From Gonatopus flavifemur (taxonomy: Eukaryota > Arthropoda > Insecta > Hymenoptera > Dryinidae), in NCBI GenBank assembly GCA_018340375.1, contig JAFFJZ010000009.1:18988501-19052500 (forward strand): a stretch of 64,000 nucleotides of DNA, given 5' to 3'. Positions 56,640-64,000 of the stretch are shown one piece after another (the first letter of the stretch is position 1; every line of letters starts with the position of its first letter). The notes below the pieces were generated by a model. That model ran no database searches, was not told the origin of the DNA, and saw nothing but the letters and a program-made list of their open reading frames with translations. The translations under genes were made by a program, and so were the position numbers.

Positions 56640-57840
56640 CACAGCCGATGGGATGATATTGAACGAAACGATCGTAGAGGATCAGGCAAAGAGCCGATGC
56701 GCCAGTGGGAATGGGTTCTTTCGACTCAAACTCAAGGCGCACGTCGACCGGGGCGAATTTCAAGGCTCCGCTCTGCTTTGAGCAATTGATGACTATCAAA
56801 GGAGCTTGAGCTGCGGAATAATGCTCCAAGAGCAGAGGTTTGCTCTGTCCCTCATTGCAGTAGGTCCGTCGGAAATTTGAGTAAGACCGATATCGAGGTC
56901 CAGATTGCCGTGAGGGTAATATTCAGAGTTCAGGAATAATTTGACATCAGAAATTCTTGAATGATCGAAGTAATTAGCATTTCTGTGCTTTTGACTCTTT
57001 CGACTGGTTTGAAATGTGAGAATCACGTATGTGAGGTTTCCCAATTGCGATGACGTTTTCACTCATCATACCTTCTTTGAGCTAGCGGGTAGCAGGGATA
57101 CTCATACAGTTTCCACGACCGGAAACTCATCGATATAAGTGGATCTGCGTACACGAAATGTGACAATTCCATTTTGTACTGATCAAAGGGCATCACGTAA
57201 GAGACCATTCATCCAATTTTAAGCGGGGACATTTTGGAATTTCCCTGAGCCCCCTCTTACACGATGGCGTTTTGGTTGGTGCCAGTTCCTACCAGAATGT
57301 GATCGTGCTTCACGTTACCGATCACTTTGCCGTAGTCTTGAGCAAAATCTAAGATCAGAGGTAGGGGTAGACACACGTCAAAGTATCCAGCGTTGTCGGT
57401 GATTTCTTTTTCCTCCTGGATCCATCCGGCATTTTCCAAGAAAAATCATTGATCTGGGCTATGAGATGCGAAACCTTCCATGAGGCTTGTTAGCCCAACG
57501 TTCTCCTGTCCATCGATTCTTATAGCGTTCAACTCGCAGGGTATTTTATCGAACAAGTGACCTATGGCGTTGTTAACCAAGTTTGTTCGTGCAGGAGAGC
57601 CTGTGCCATCCAATTCGCCGTTCAATAATCTACCGGAGACGTGTAACGAACTCCTGATTGAAGCAAGCACAAATCTTGATGTTGCATCGCGGATCCAATC
57701 TCATCGCTGTTGTTGTACAACGTCGACACGTGAAGTTGATGCCCGTGGATCTCGTAGTGAGCGATGGAGTCATCGAAAATCACTTTTTGATCTATGCTCA
57801 GTGATTTCATTTTCTTTCCACTCTCAAACCGAGACACTGG
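56640..57840 (-). pseudogene. double-jelly-roll major capsid protein remnant
   Basis: Blocks on the minus strand, in order: SIAHYEIHGHQ and NNSDEIGSAMQHQDLCLL (57780-57690), NAIGHLFDKIPCELNAIRID (57560), GYFDVCLPLPLIL with VKHDHILV (57380-57290), VKLFLNSEYYPHGNLDLDI (56920) and PLIVINCSK...VDVRLEFE (56780-56690), ending near QYHPIGCEVKLL. They lie in at least four frames with stops between, for example at 57446, 57257 and 56796. The order and the VDVRLEFE / CLPLPLIL motifs match the double-jelly-roll capsid family known from Polinton-like elements in insect genomes. It would form capsid hexamers if intact; here it is not translatable as one protein. Confidence 0.75.
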
Positions 57841-57899
57841 AGGAGTTGAACGTTCTGAGGTGTAACGCCTTGTGTGATGACTGACGATTGACTCGTTTC

Positions 57900-58167
57900 A
57901 CGTATGGCAGGCTGTTGATATAACATCGGCGGTTGAAAAATATACCCATTCTTCCATGTAAAGCCGCACAGTTATAACTTCCTCTCGAGAATCTACCTGA
58001 TCGCCGTTCGCAGTTATGTTACACTCGACCCTTAGGGCGTTCACTTCGACAGTGATTCCAGGCGGATTAGATTGATCGATTACGTTTGCGTGTAATACTC
58101 TTGGAGAAAGTCCCAAGAGTCGTCGACAGCTATCGACGAATCGAATCCAAAGCGAGCGAAGACGCAA
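57900..58167 (-). pseudogene. penton (minor capsid) protein fragment
   Basis: The minus-strand frame of 89 codons contains VNALRVECNITANG and REEVITVRLYMEEW. Insect Polinton-like penton proteins carry an LRVECNI block and end in a (V/I)TVRLHL block. Here the two blocks are adjacent and in altered order relative to the end, and the intervening part is short, so deletion or rearrangement is likely. The 5' side is cut by the mariner copy at about 58180. Single-jelly-roll penton identity is inferred from these motifs and from its place beside the capsid gene. Confidence 0.5.
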
Positions 58168-58179
58168 CAGTCAGCCGGT

Positions 58180-58775
58180 GAAGTGATGGCATCTGCATTT
58201 TGGGATGCGAAGGGGATGATATTCATCGATTATCTCTAGAAAGAAGCCACCATCAACAGTGACTATGACCGTGCACTTTTGGATCGATTGAAGACTGAGA
58301 TCGCGAAGAAACGGCCGCATTTGCAGAAGAAAAAAGTGTTCTCTCATCAAGACAATGCATCGTGTCACAAATCGATGGAAACGATGGTGAAATCGGATGA
58401 ATAGAGCTTCGAATTGCTTACCCACCCACCGTGTACTCCAGATTTGGCTCCCAGTGACGTTTCCTATCGTCAGATCTGAAGAGAATGCTTGCTAGGAAGT
58501 TTTTCGAGTCCAATGATAAAGTGATCACTGAAACCAAGGGCTATTTTGGAGAGGAAGAGAAATCGTACTATAAAAATGGTATCGGAAAGTTGGAAAATCA
58601 CTATACTCGTATCGCCGGGTGGGGGCCGAATCAACGAAAGGACAAATCAACGAAACCATTGGTTGAAAAGGAAGAGATGTATGATGTATGATGTCTTATT
58701 CTTTCCAACTAACGGTTTCGTTGATTTAGTTTTTCGTTGATTTGGCCCCCATCCGTATCGCCCTCGAAGGCATGC
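58180..58775 (+). pseudogene. mariner transposase fragment inserted in the capsid block
   Basis: Plus strand: FWDAKGMIFIDYL at about 58195, then INSDYDRALLDRLKTEIAKK, HQDNASCHKSMETM (second Asp) and a TPDLAPSD block at about 58435 (third Asp). It then drifts through stops and frameshifts (TAG codons at about 58226 and 58401) to the EKSYYKNGIGKLENHYTRI tail, which a MITE splits at 58617. The first Asp and the N-terminus are absent. Confidence 0.8.
58617..58753. mobile_element. 137-bp MITE with 9-bp TSD, inside mariner
   Basis: gggtgggggccgaatcaacg at the left pairs with cgttgatttggcccccatc at the right; caacgaaaccattggttg pairs with caactaacggtttcgttg further in. cgtatcgcc flanks it at 58608-58616 and 58754-58762. 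The mariner tail continues across the insertion (RIALEG), confirming the empty site. A 9-bp duplication suggests Mutator-type mobilisation. Confidence 0.85.
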
Positions 58776-58782
58776 CCTTTCC

Positions 58783-58983
58783 ATGCTGAATGGGAGAATC
58801 CAGTTTTGTCGAACTTCTTCCTTTCTCACTTATCCCACGGACATATTGAATGATGTCGCATCGGCCGTCAGCAGTGACTTGGAATCCGACTCCAGGAGTA
58901 TCGCGAGCAATCGTTTGAACGCTACCATGACGTCCGAACACATCGACGCTCATCTTGAGAATGAACTTGTGATCATCGATCAT
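58783..58983 (-). pseudogene. Polinton-associated FGR/GVGF small protein
   Basis: The frame contains SVDVFGRHGSVQTIARDTPGV followed by GFQVTADGRCDI. Insect Polinton-like elements encode a small protein beginning with an FGR motif, a GPPG(I/V)GF block and TxDGxxDI. Its role is unknown to me. The sequence after DI diverges from the family and runs into the mariner copy. Confidence rests on motif order and location. Confidence 0.5.
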
Positions 58984-59019
58984 CCCTTAATATACGATGA
59001 CCGATATGATTACATTTTC

Positions 59020-59860
59020 TCTTCGCGTTACTCTTCGATGATCGATATGATTTGATTGAGATGGCTCGGATTTCCTGTGACTTGAGATACGTTCCAAGGT
59101 CTCCAACGATCCACCAGCTCGTTTGGGTGATCCCAGTAGACGTAATCAGTAAAATTGTGCAGAATTTTGTACGCTTCACCCCTAAGTTTACGCGTATCAA
59201 ACATCATGTTCATGAAATTTTCTCAAATCAACCGATTGATTTTGATGGATAGATTGATCTGGACCATAAGTCTCCTCATCCCTGTTCGTGGAAATCAATA
59301 TTTTCTTGTAATTTTCCAAATCATTGGAACTGATTAGGTTTTCGTTGGGTTTTTTGCGGTACAACAATCCCAGTAATCCTGGTGGTAAAGGATACAAATA
59401 TCCTGTACCAACACATGATCTTCATCGAATTCAATCGCTGAATCCCCGATCATGTAAGTACCATCATCGAGTCCGCGTACTCCGTACACGTAGTCCAAAT
59501 GAGTTCTCCGAATAATTCACGACAGGCTAAGAAATTTCCGAACTGAATCTTGTTTGGAAACCGTGTCGTCGTCGACGGTTGACGTGTGCACAGCTCATTT
59601 CATGGCAGTACTATATCGAATTGTACTGAGAGAAAGAAAACGATCGTCTTCTCTGGGTTCGATGGATTCTTCTTCAGGTTCATGCTTCGACTGGGGAGTC
59701 AATAATTTCTCAAGTGATTCCATGACAGATTTGAGAATTTCGCTTGCCATCTCCTGAACGTTATGCTGACTGAGTTGGATTGAACAATATTACTTCCGAG
59801 TAGCGTCCTTGACTTCAACTATTGTACTTGTAATCACTTCCTGTCTGGAAATCTCTTCCG
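59020..59860 (-). pseudogene. Polinton-associated YGVR/MIGD protein
   Basis: Minus-strand pieces in order: MASEILKSVMESLEKLLTP (59755-59700), DYVYGVRGLDDGTYMIGDSA (about 59470), PGLLGLLYRKKPNENLISSND with LENYKKILISTNRDEE (59390-59290), and VYWDHPNELVDRWRPWNV with GNPSHLNQIISIIEE (59140-59030). They sit in different frames with stops between. The YGVR, MIGD, GLLxLLF, DPNEL and IISIIEEL blocks occur in this order in an uncharacterised protein common in insect genomes that I associate with Polinton-like elements. Function unknown. Confidence 0.55.
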
Positions 59861-59899
59861 ACCTGTTGCCTCGAGTCTATTCTGAAGCGAACAAGGGGT

Positions 59900-60490
59900 G
59901 ATTGCTTCCCGTTCGTCACTCATATAGAGCGATCGAACAAATTCCTATATCTACCGTCTTCGGGTTCTGTCTTTGTCTATCCCGAGGGAACCATACTTGC
60001 TATCGTTCCAAGACGAACAACATGAATTCTTGGACTCATTCTGTTTGAATGGAACGATGAAATCAATGTTGTTAACGTTCCAAACGTTATGGTATCCGAC
60101 TGAAGGTCTGACACGAGTAGAGACCATCTACGTCCCTATGCACATCCATGCTGAAGGAAGATCTGATATTGTCCTGTTTCTCGCAAGCAACATCATCGAA
60201 TACCATGATCGAGTCGAGTTCAGCTCCCTGAGGCAATACGACCTGTTGGTTTCTACAAAATTCATGATCACTCAAGCAACTAATCAAAGTGAAGAGTCAT
60301 TTGAGGAATCGATATTTCGGTTGGTTCAAGGATTCTGAATAGACGTACAAGTTTTCGAATCTCAAACCATTGAGATCGGTCAGGAGGGTGAACAACGCAT
60401 GAGTTTTACCGCAATCTGAAGGGCAACAGAAAACTGCTCTGATACTATGGGATGAGGGATCATCGTGACGCATGTTCTCTTACGACATAT
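59900..60490 (-). pseudogene. A32-type genome-packaging ATPase remnant
   Basis: The minus strand reads CCPSDCGKTHALFTLLTD at about 60430 (Walker A, with GxSxCGKT degraded at the first Gly), then LRFENLYVYSESLNQPKY, a TGA near 60315, then SIMVFDDVACEKQDNIR at about 60190 (Walker B, DD) and VDGLYSCQTFSRIP at about 60115. Later blocks decay. In this FtsK/HerA-superfamily enzyme ATP hydrolysis drives DNA into capsids. Walker A and B are recognisable and in correct order, but stops and frame changes make it non-functional. This is the second strongest marker of the Polinton-like block. Confidence 0.75.
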
Positions 60491-60499
60491 TGCCTACAA

Positions 60500-60960
60500 A
60501 ACGGTCATAATTCTCACCTTGAAATCTCTGTCCATGTGACTTGAATCGCATCTTGATAACAAATCATCAACAAACTAAGGGGTATGAGGTTTTTATAGAG
60601 GGATTGGAATTTTTTCAATGTAAATTTATTCTGAAACTCCATCAATAGCCACAATATTGGAAAAGTCGACAAATGAGGAATGACTACCAGAGAATTGACC
60701 AATCATGACCCATGACCGGAGAATTAGAGACTTGGAGGGCGAATAACTCAATCAAGGAACGAGTTTGACTCATGAGTAATGATCAAAGACTTGGATGAGG
60801 AACTGACCAATCAATAACGGTTATGGAGAAATTAACATGCAGAATGGAAATTCTGCATCGACGAAGAGTCTACTGGAAACACATGATAATTTCTATAGAT
60901 GATGTTGAGTTTCCATGATGAGTGTTTTTTTCTCATCCTGAATCTTATTCCCGAATCTGA
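60500..60960. other. non-coding spacer
   Basis: 60680-60830 repeats words such as gaccaatcat/gaccaatcaa, ggagaatta and gacttgga in loose order. No gene recognised. Confidence 0.4.
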
Positions 60961-60963
60961 CAA

Positions 60964-61230
60964 TCAATATCCCTTTGATTCCAAATTAAACTGAATGTTA
61001 TTATATTTCCCACCAAGGTATGTCATGGTGAGCTTATGTTCATGGCAAAGACGGTTCATATCCCCCGAAAGTTTCGGATCTTCATCGAATAATTCTACAA
61101 TTCGTGATGGTGGGAAGATTGGAAATCCATCAGAATCGATCTTCTCATTGATGATGGTTCTTGAACCAGACTTTGTTTCTACCTTCTCCACTTGAATCTC
61201 TTCGTACGGCACGTTGTGGATCACGTCGCT
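60964..61230 (-). pseudogene. Polinton-associated small protein (YEEI...GGKYNNI)
   Basis: An open minus-strand frame of about 90 codons has VPYEEIQVEKVETKSGSR near its start, FPPSRIVEL in the middle and YLGGKYNNIQF near the end (stop at 60964). This pattern matches a small, frequent insect protein found with Polinton-like genes; function unknown. There is no ATG directly upstream before a stop (about 61240), so the true start is lost or shifted. It is the least damaged member of the block. Confidence 0.55.
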
Positions 61231-61519
61231 CAGTACGTCTTCGTCTCAGCGGAATGCTGGTCGGCTCAGATTTTATGGATTCCCGAAAAGTGCATCTGCG
61301 AGGAATCTTTATTCGTCAGAGGAATGTTCCTCAGATATCATGGAGAAGAGGACTCACCCTTCCTTCAATCCATTTCTGAGTTTTCTCCGCTCTTATTCAC
61401 TCAGTGTTTCTCCTGTCCACTCCGTGGCCTCAACCGATGTAGAATGACGACTCTGAAGACTGATCCCTCTCATCAATGCTTCACGCCATGCATGTGCAGG
61501 GACTGACTGTGCAGTTGCG

Positions 61520-61880
61520 GGAGGTCTGAACTTGTCTGACAACGTCACGAACTACGCAGTAGCAACCGGTTGCGCATTTGGTTGCTGCCCAATTAGATTA
61601 CGTGCAATTCATTGACATCCTCGGAAACAGGCGATGATGTGCAATGAAAAACGGAAGCGCAACGACAAATTCGCACTCGCAGGATGACGTCACAAACTAT
61701 GCAGTAGTGAATAGATAATGCCTAATTCATTGGAAAGGTGGATCGTGCGCAATCAATCACAAACCTCTCAATTTATTGATACTGATGCGCAATTAATCAC
61801 AAACTACGCAATTCATGGCTGATGATGTGCATTTTATCACAAACTCCGCGGTGACAGACGGATGCACAATTGAATGCGCA
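61520..61880. repeat. irregular repeats of gatg(c/t)gcaat...atcacaaactacgca
   Basis: Variants occur near 61535 (gtcacgaactacgcagtag), 61685 (gtcacaaactatgcagtag), 61755 (caatcaatcacaaacctct), 61790 (gcaattaatcacaaactacg) and 61835 (tttatcacaaactccgcgg), at 40-150-bp spacing. A gc-richer tail (ccgtcgg/ccgccgtc) follows to 61960. Confidence 0.65.
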
Positions 61881-61889
61881 ATTCGTAAT

Positions 61890-62550
61890 GGACGGATGCA
61901 AGATCCACCGTGGCACAATTAGCCGTCGGACGATCCGCCGTCGAATGATCACCCATCAGATTACGTCATTGAGGATGCACGAGCAAGAATCAAGGTGACC
62001 GACCAATGGGTGTTCCTGCTCGGTCGGTGAAGTAGGACTCCTGACCAGTCAATAAAAGGATTCTATTTCACCGATAATCGGTGAGGTCAGATTACCGACG
62101 GTCGTTGGAATAGTGAGGGGCCCTCTCACCCCGTCTGCCTTCACCCCTTGCCTGGAAACTGCCGAAAAAATGTGGTCCTTTTCAAATGCCTCGTCTCATT
62201 TGATTTTCATGCCATTTTGGTATATCTCTCTTCCTCTCTCTCGTCGATGCCGCGAATTTGAGATAGCCGTCAAGAGAGACTCATACCCATATCATAAGGA
62301 ATTTGCATCGTATAGAGTCTCTCGAGGATATCACAGCCTGTAATGTGCTATTTTATCGTGATGAATTCATCATGTGAATTATAATTTCATGACGAAATGC
62401 GACTCCCAATGAATTTTCCAGTCACTTCGTTTTGGAATCATCCGATGCGATGTGAGCTATTTCTTCCTATGATAATTAAATATTGGGTGTGTGAATATGA
62501 CTCCGCCCTTTCCTAACACATGTCGTTGTTGATATTGCTTACGTGTACTG
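61890..62550. other. non-coding
   Basis: A 76-codon frame (62113-62343) has no motif. gtcggtgaagtagg/accgataatcggtgagg words near 62020-62095 form a loose dyad. Nothing else seen. Confidence 0.4.
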
Positions 62551-62653
62551 ATAGATGACAACACTTGTATTCGATAGCACTTTTGTCAGCTGTCAAACGC
62601 ACTACGCGACATTCAGTTTGGTTTGTGAGCACCAAGTTTTTACCTCCTTGAAC

Positions 62654-63370
62654 ATGTTAGTTTTCGTTCCAAGTAAACATCATTCGCGGGAAGTGTTGTT
62701 ACACTATTTTGTTGCAAAGAAAAGTGCAGCGGAAACGTATCGTTTGCTTGTGGAGATTTATGGTGAGCATGCTCCATCTAATACACCTTGCAAGGAATGG
62801 GTTCGACGATTTCAAAATGATGATTTTGACACTGAGGACAAAGAATATGGAAAACCACCAAGAAAATTTGAAGATGCTGATTTTGAAGCATTATTGACAG
62901 AGGATTCTTGCCAGACTCAAGCAGAACTGGCTGCAGCAGTGAATGTTGAACGATCAAGTGTTGCGGAGCGTTTGGAAGCAATGGGAATGGTTCAAAATCT
63001 CAATTACTGGGTTCCACATGAATTGAAAGGAAGAGACATGGAACGTCGAAAAACAATTTGTGAAATGCTACTTCAGAGACAGTAACGGAAAGGATTTCTG
63101 CATCGGATAGTGACAGGAGATGACAAATGGATGTACTATGAGAATCTAAAACGCCAAGAGAACTTCACCGAACTTATAAGAGAACTTCACCGACGAAACT
63201 GATGCATTCAAAGCGAGCCATAGAAGAAAAACGACCAGAATGCGTGGATAGGCACAGTCAATTAATTCTGCAACACGACAATGCCAAACCGCAGACCACA
63301 CAAGTCGTGGAAAAATATTCATATTCACCAACCCAATACTTACCCTCTCGTCAGAATGGAACATCATTCT
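62654..63370 (+). pseudogene. mariner transposase, irritans/mellifera-like, internally deleted
   Basis: The start is ATG at 62654 (MLVFVPSKHHSREVLLHYF). The HTH pair is visible (EWVRRFQNDDFDTEDKE; AELAAAVNVERSSVAERLEAMG), as is the WVPHEL linker, to a TAA at 63085 where relatives continue. Read through, the frame gives IVTGDDKWMYYEN (first Asp, about 63115), after which about 100 codons are missing. ILQHDNAKPQTT (second Asp) appears at about 63275 in another frame. The third Asp region is not recognisable. So there is at least one stop, a deletion and a truncation. Confidence 0.85.
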
Positions 63371-63654
63371 TGGAGAGGTGAAATCCCGAATTGATTCAAA
63401 ACTCGACGACCGAGGAGGATGTGGAACCTTTTGAGGTGAATTGGGATCAGCAACGCGCAGTTAGAAAATAGGAGGAAGAATTGATTCAATTCGAAGTAGT
63501 ACAAACACGTTTCCAAAGTTCTTCTCCCTCCTGAGGTGACGAGCGATTCGTTAACGGCTATGACATACAACCGAGGAGATTTCCACTACAATTTAATTCA
63601 CATAAACCTTTGATCGCGACAATAACACGTCGTTCAATGAGTCCCGAGACTAAC
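63371..63654. other. non-coding
   Basis: Spacer between two mariner fragments; ctcgacgaccgaggagg and caaccgaggagatttcc share cgaggag words. No gene. Confidence 0.4.
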
Positions 63655-64000
63655 AACGGACACAACCATTTTTTTCCAAAAATCATTTTCATCCATCAAT
63701 ATAATCTCCTCTCAGAGTAATACAATCTTTCCAACGCCTTTCCAACATTTCTATACCATGTTCATAGAAGGATTCACCCTTTGCTTCAAAATAGGCTTCA
63801 GTTTACACAATGACCTCATTCGAGCCACATTTTTTTCCCTGGAACATGTTTTTGAGATCAGCAAAGAGCCAGTAGCCGCTGGGGGCTGAATCTGGCGGAT
63901 TTGGGGAGTGGAGGAGCGAATCAAAGGCCAGCTCGTTGAATTTCGCCATTGTTTTCATGGACTTGTGGCACAGTGCATTGTCTTGATGGAAAAGGATTCT
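63655..64000 (-). pseudogene. mariner transposase, C-terminal fragment, cut by window edge
   Basis: Minus strand from the window edge: RILFHQDNALCHKSMKTMAK (second Asp), then a PPDSAPSGYWLF block. Here the third catalytic Asp of the PSD motif is Gly. An in-frame TAA follows SNEVIV (about 63808), and the tail EHGIEMLERRWKDCITLRGD is recognisable. So it is inactive by both a stop and a lost catalytic residue. It belongs to the same mariner group as the fragments at 1-324 and 58180-58775. Confidence 0.85.

Larger units (their letters stand above)
56640..61230 (-). mobile_element. Polinton/adintovirus-like element, decayed, partial
   Basis: Six remnants, all on the minus strand. In transcription order: a small GGKY protein, packaging ATPase, a YGVR/MIGD protein, an FGR protein, a penton-like fragment and a double-jelly-roll capsid protein. 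This set is the virion module of Polinton-type large DNA transposons and adintoviruses. DNA polymerase B, integrase and the cysteine protease are not in the window. A mariner copy splits the block. Base composition and open-frame decay suggest an old integration. No terminal repeats were identified. Confidence 0.7.

Noticed and set aside
1..64000. Search for host genes, rRNA genes and operons
   Set aside because: No spliced host gene with recognisable domains, no rRNA, and no bacterial-type gene organisation could be supported anywhere in the window.

Overview
This 64 kb window is AT-rich, repeat-dominated insect DNA. I found no host gene, tRNA or rRNA that I can support. What can be read is a dense, nested set of transposons and one decayed large DNA element of viral type. 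The element mix is typical of arthropods: mariner, DD41D Tc1/mariner relatives, BEL/Pao retrotransposons primed by tRNA-Tyr, and a Polinton-like capsid region. A Lys/Glu/Arg-rich LINE ORF1 makes a hymenopteran plausible, but the species is not determined.

Layout. 0-9 kb: a mariner transposase tail, a BEL/Pao scrap, a broken copy of a multicopy arthropod protein of unknown function, a 179-bp tandem repeat and several fold-back repeats. 9.3-14.3 kb: two full-length but defective DD41D elements with about 0.37-0.38 kb inverted repeats. 15.3-16.2 kb: a 5'-truncated LINE reverse transcriptase tail. 18.06-21.26 kb: an unclassified transposon whose inverted repeats contain unequal numbers of a 121-bp unit. 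22.2-32.1 kb: a roughly 1.3-kb near-perfect palindrome with a LINE derivative (13-bp target duplication) in one arm and an intact BEL/Pao element (5-bp duplication, 516-bp LTRs) in the other. 33.5-36.1 kb: a fold-back element with alternating motif repeats. 37.1-46.1 kb: 245-bp satellite-like repeats split by a 5.1-kb transposon with a Tnp_2-like transposase. 46.1-54.2 kb: a second, decayed BEL/Pao element on the minus strand. 55.1-55.8 kb: degenerate tandem repeats. 56.6-61.2 kb: a co-oriented minus-strand set of broken capsid, penton, packaging ATPase and accessory genes from a Polinton/adintovirus-like element. 62.6-64 kb: two more mariner fragments.

How it works together: only the BEL/Pao polyprotein at 25651-30993 looks complete. 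It carries matching LTRs, a primer site and a target duplication, so it may be recently active. The transposase genes checked carry stops, frameshifts, deletions or truncations. Nested insertions, and the second arms or units that preserve the empty site, allow a relative order of events. The interval reads as a heterochromatin-like graveyard that kept receiving insertions.
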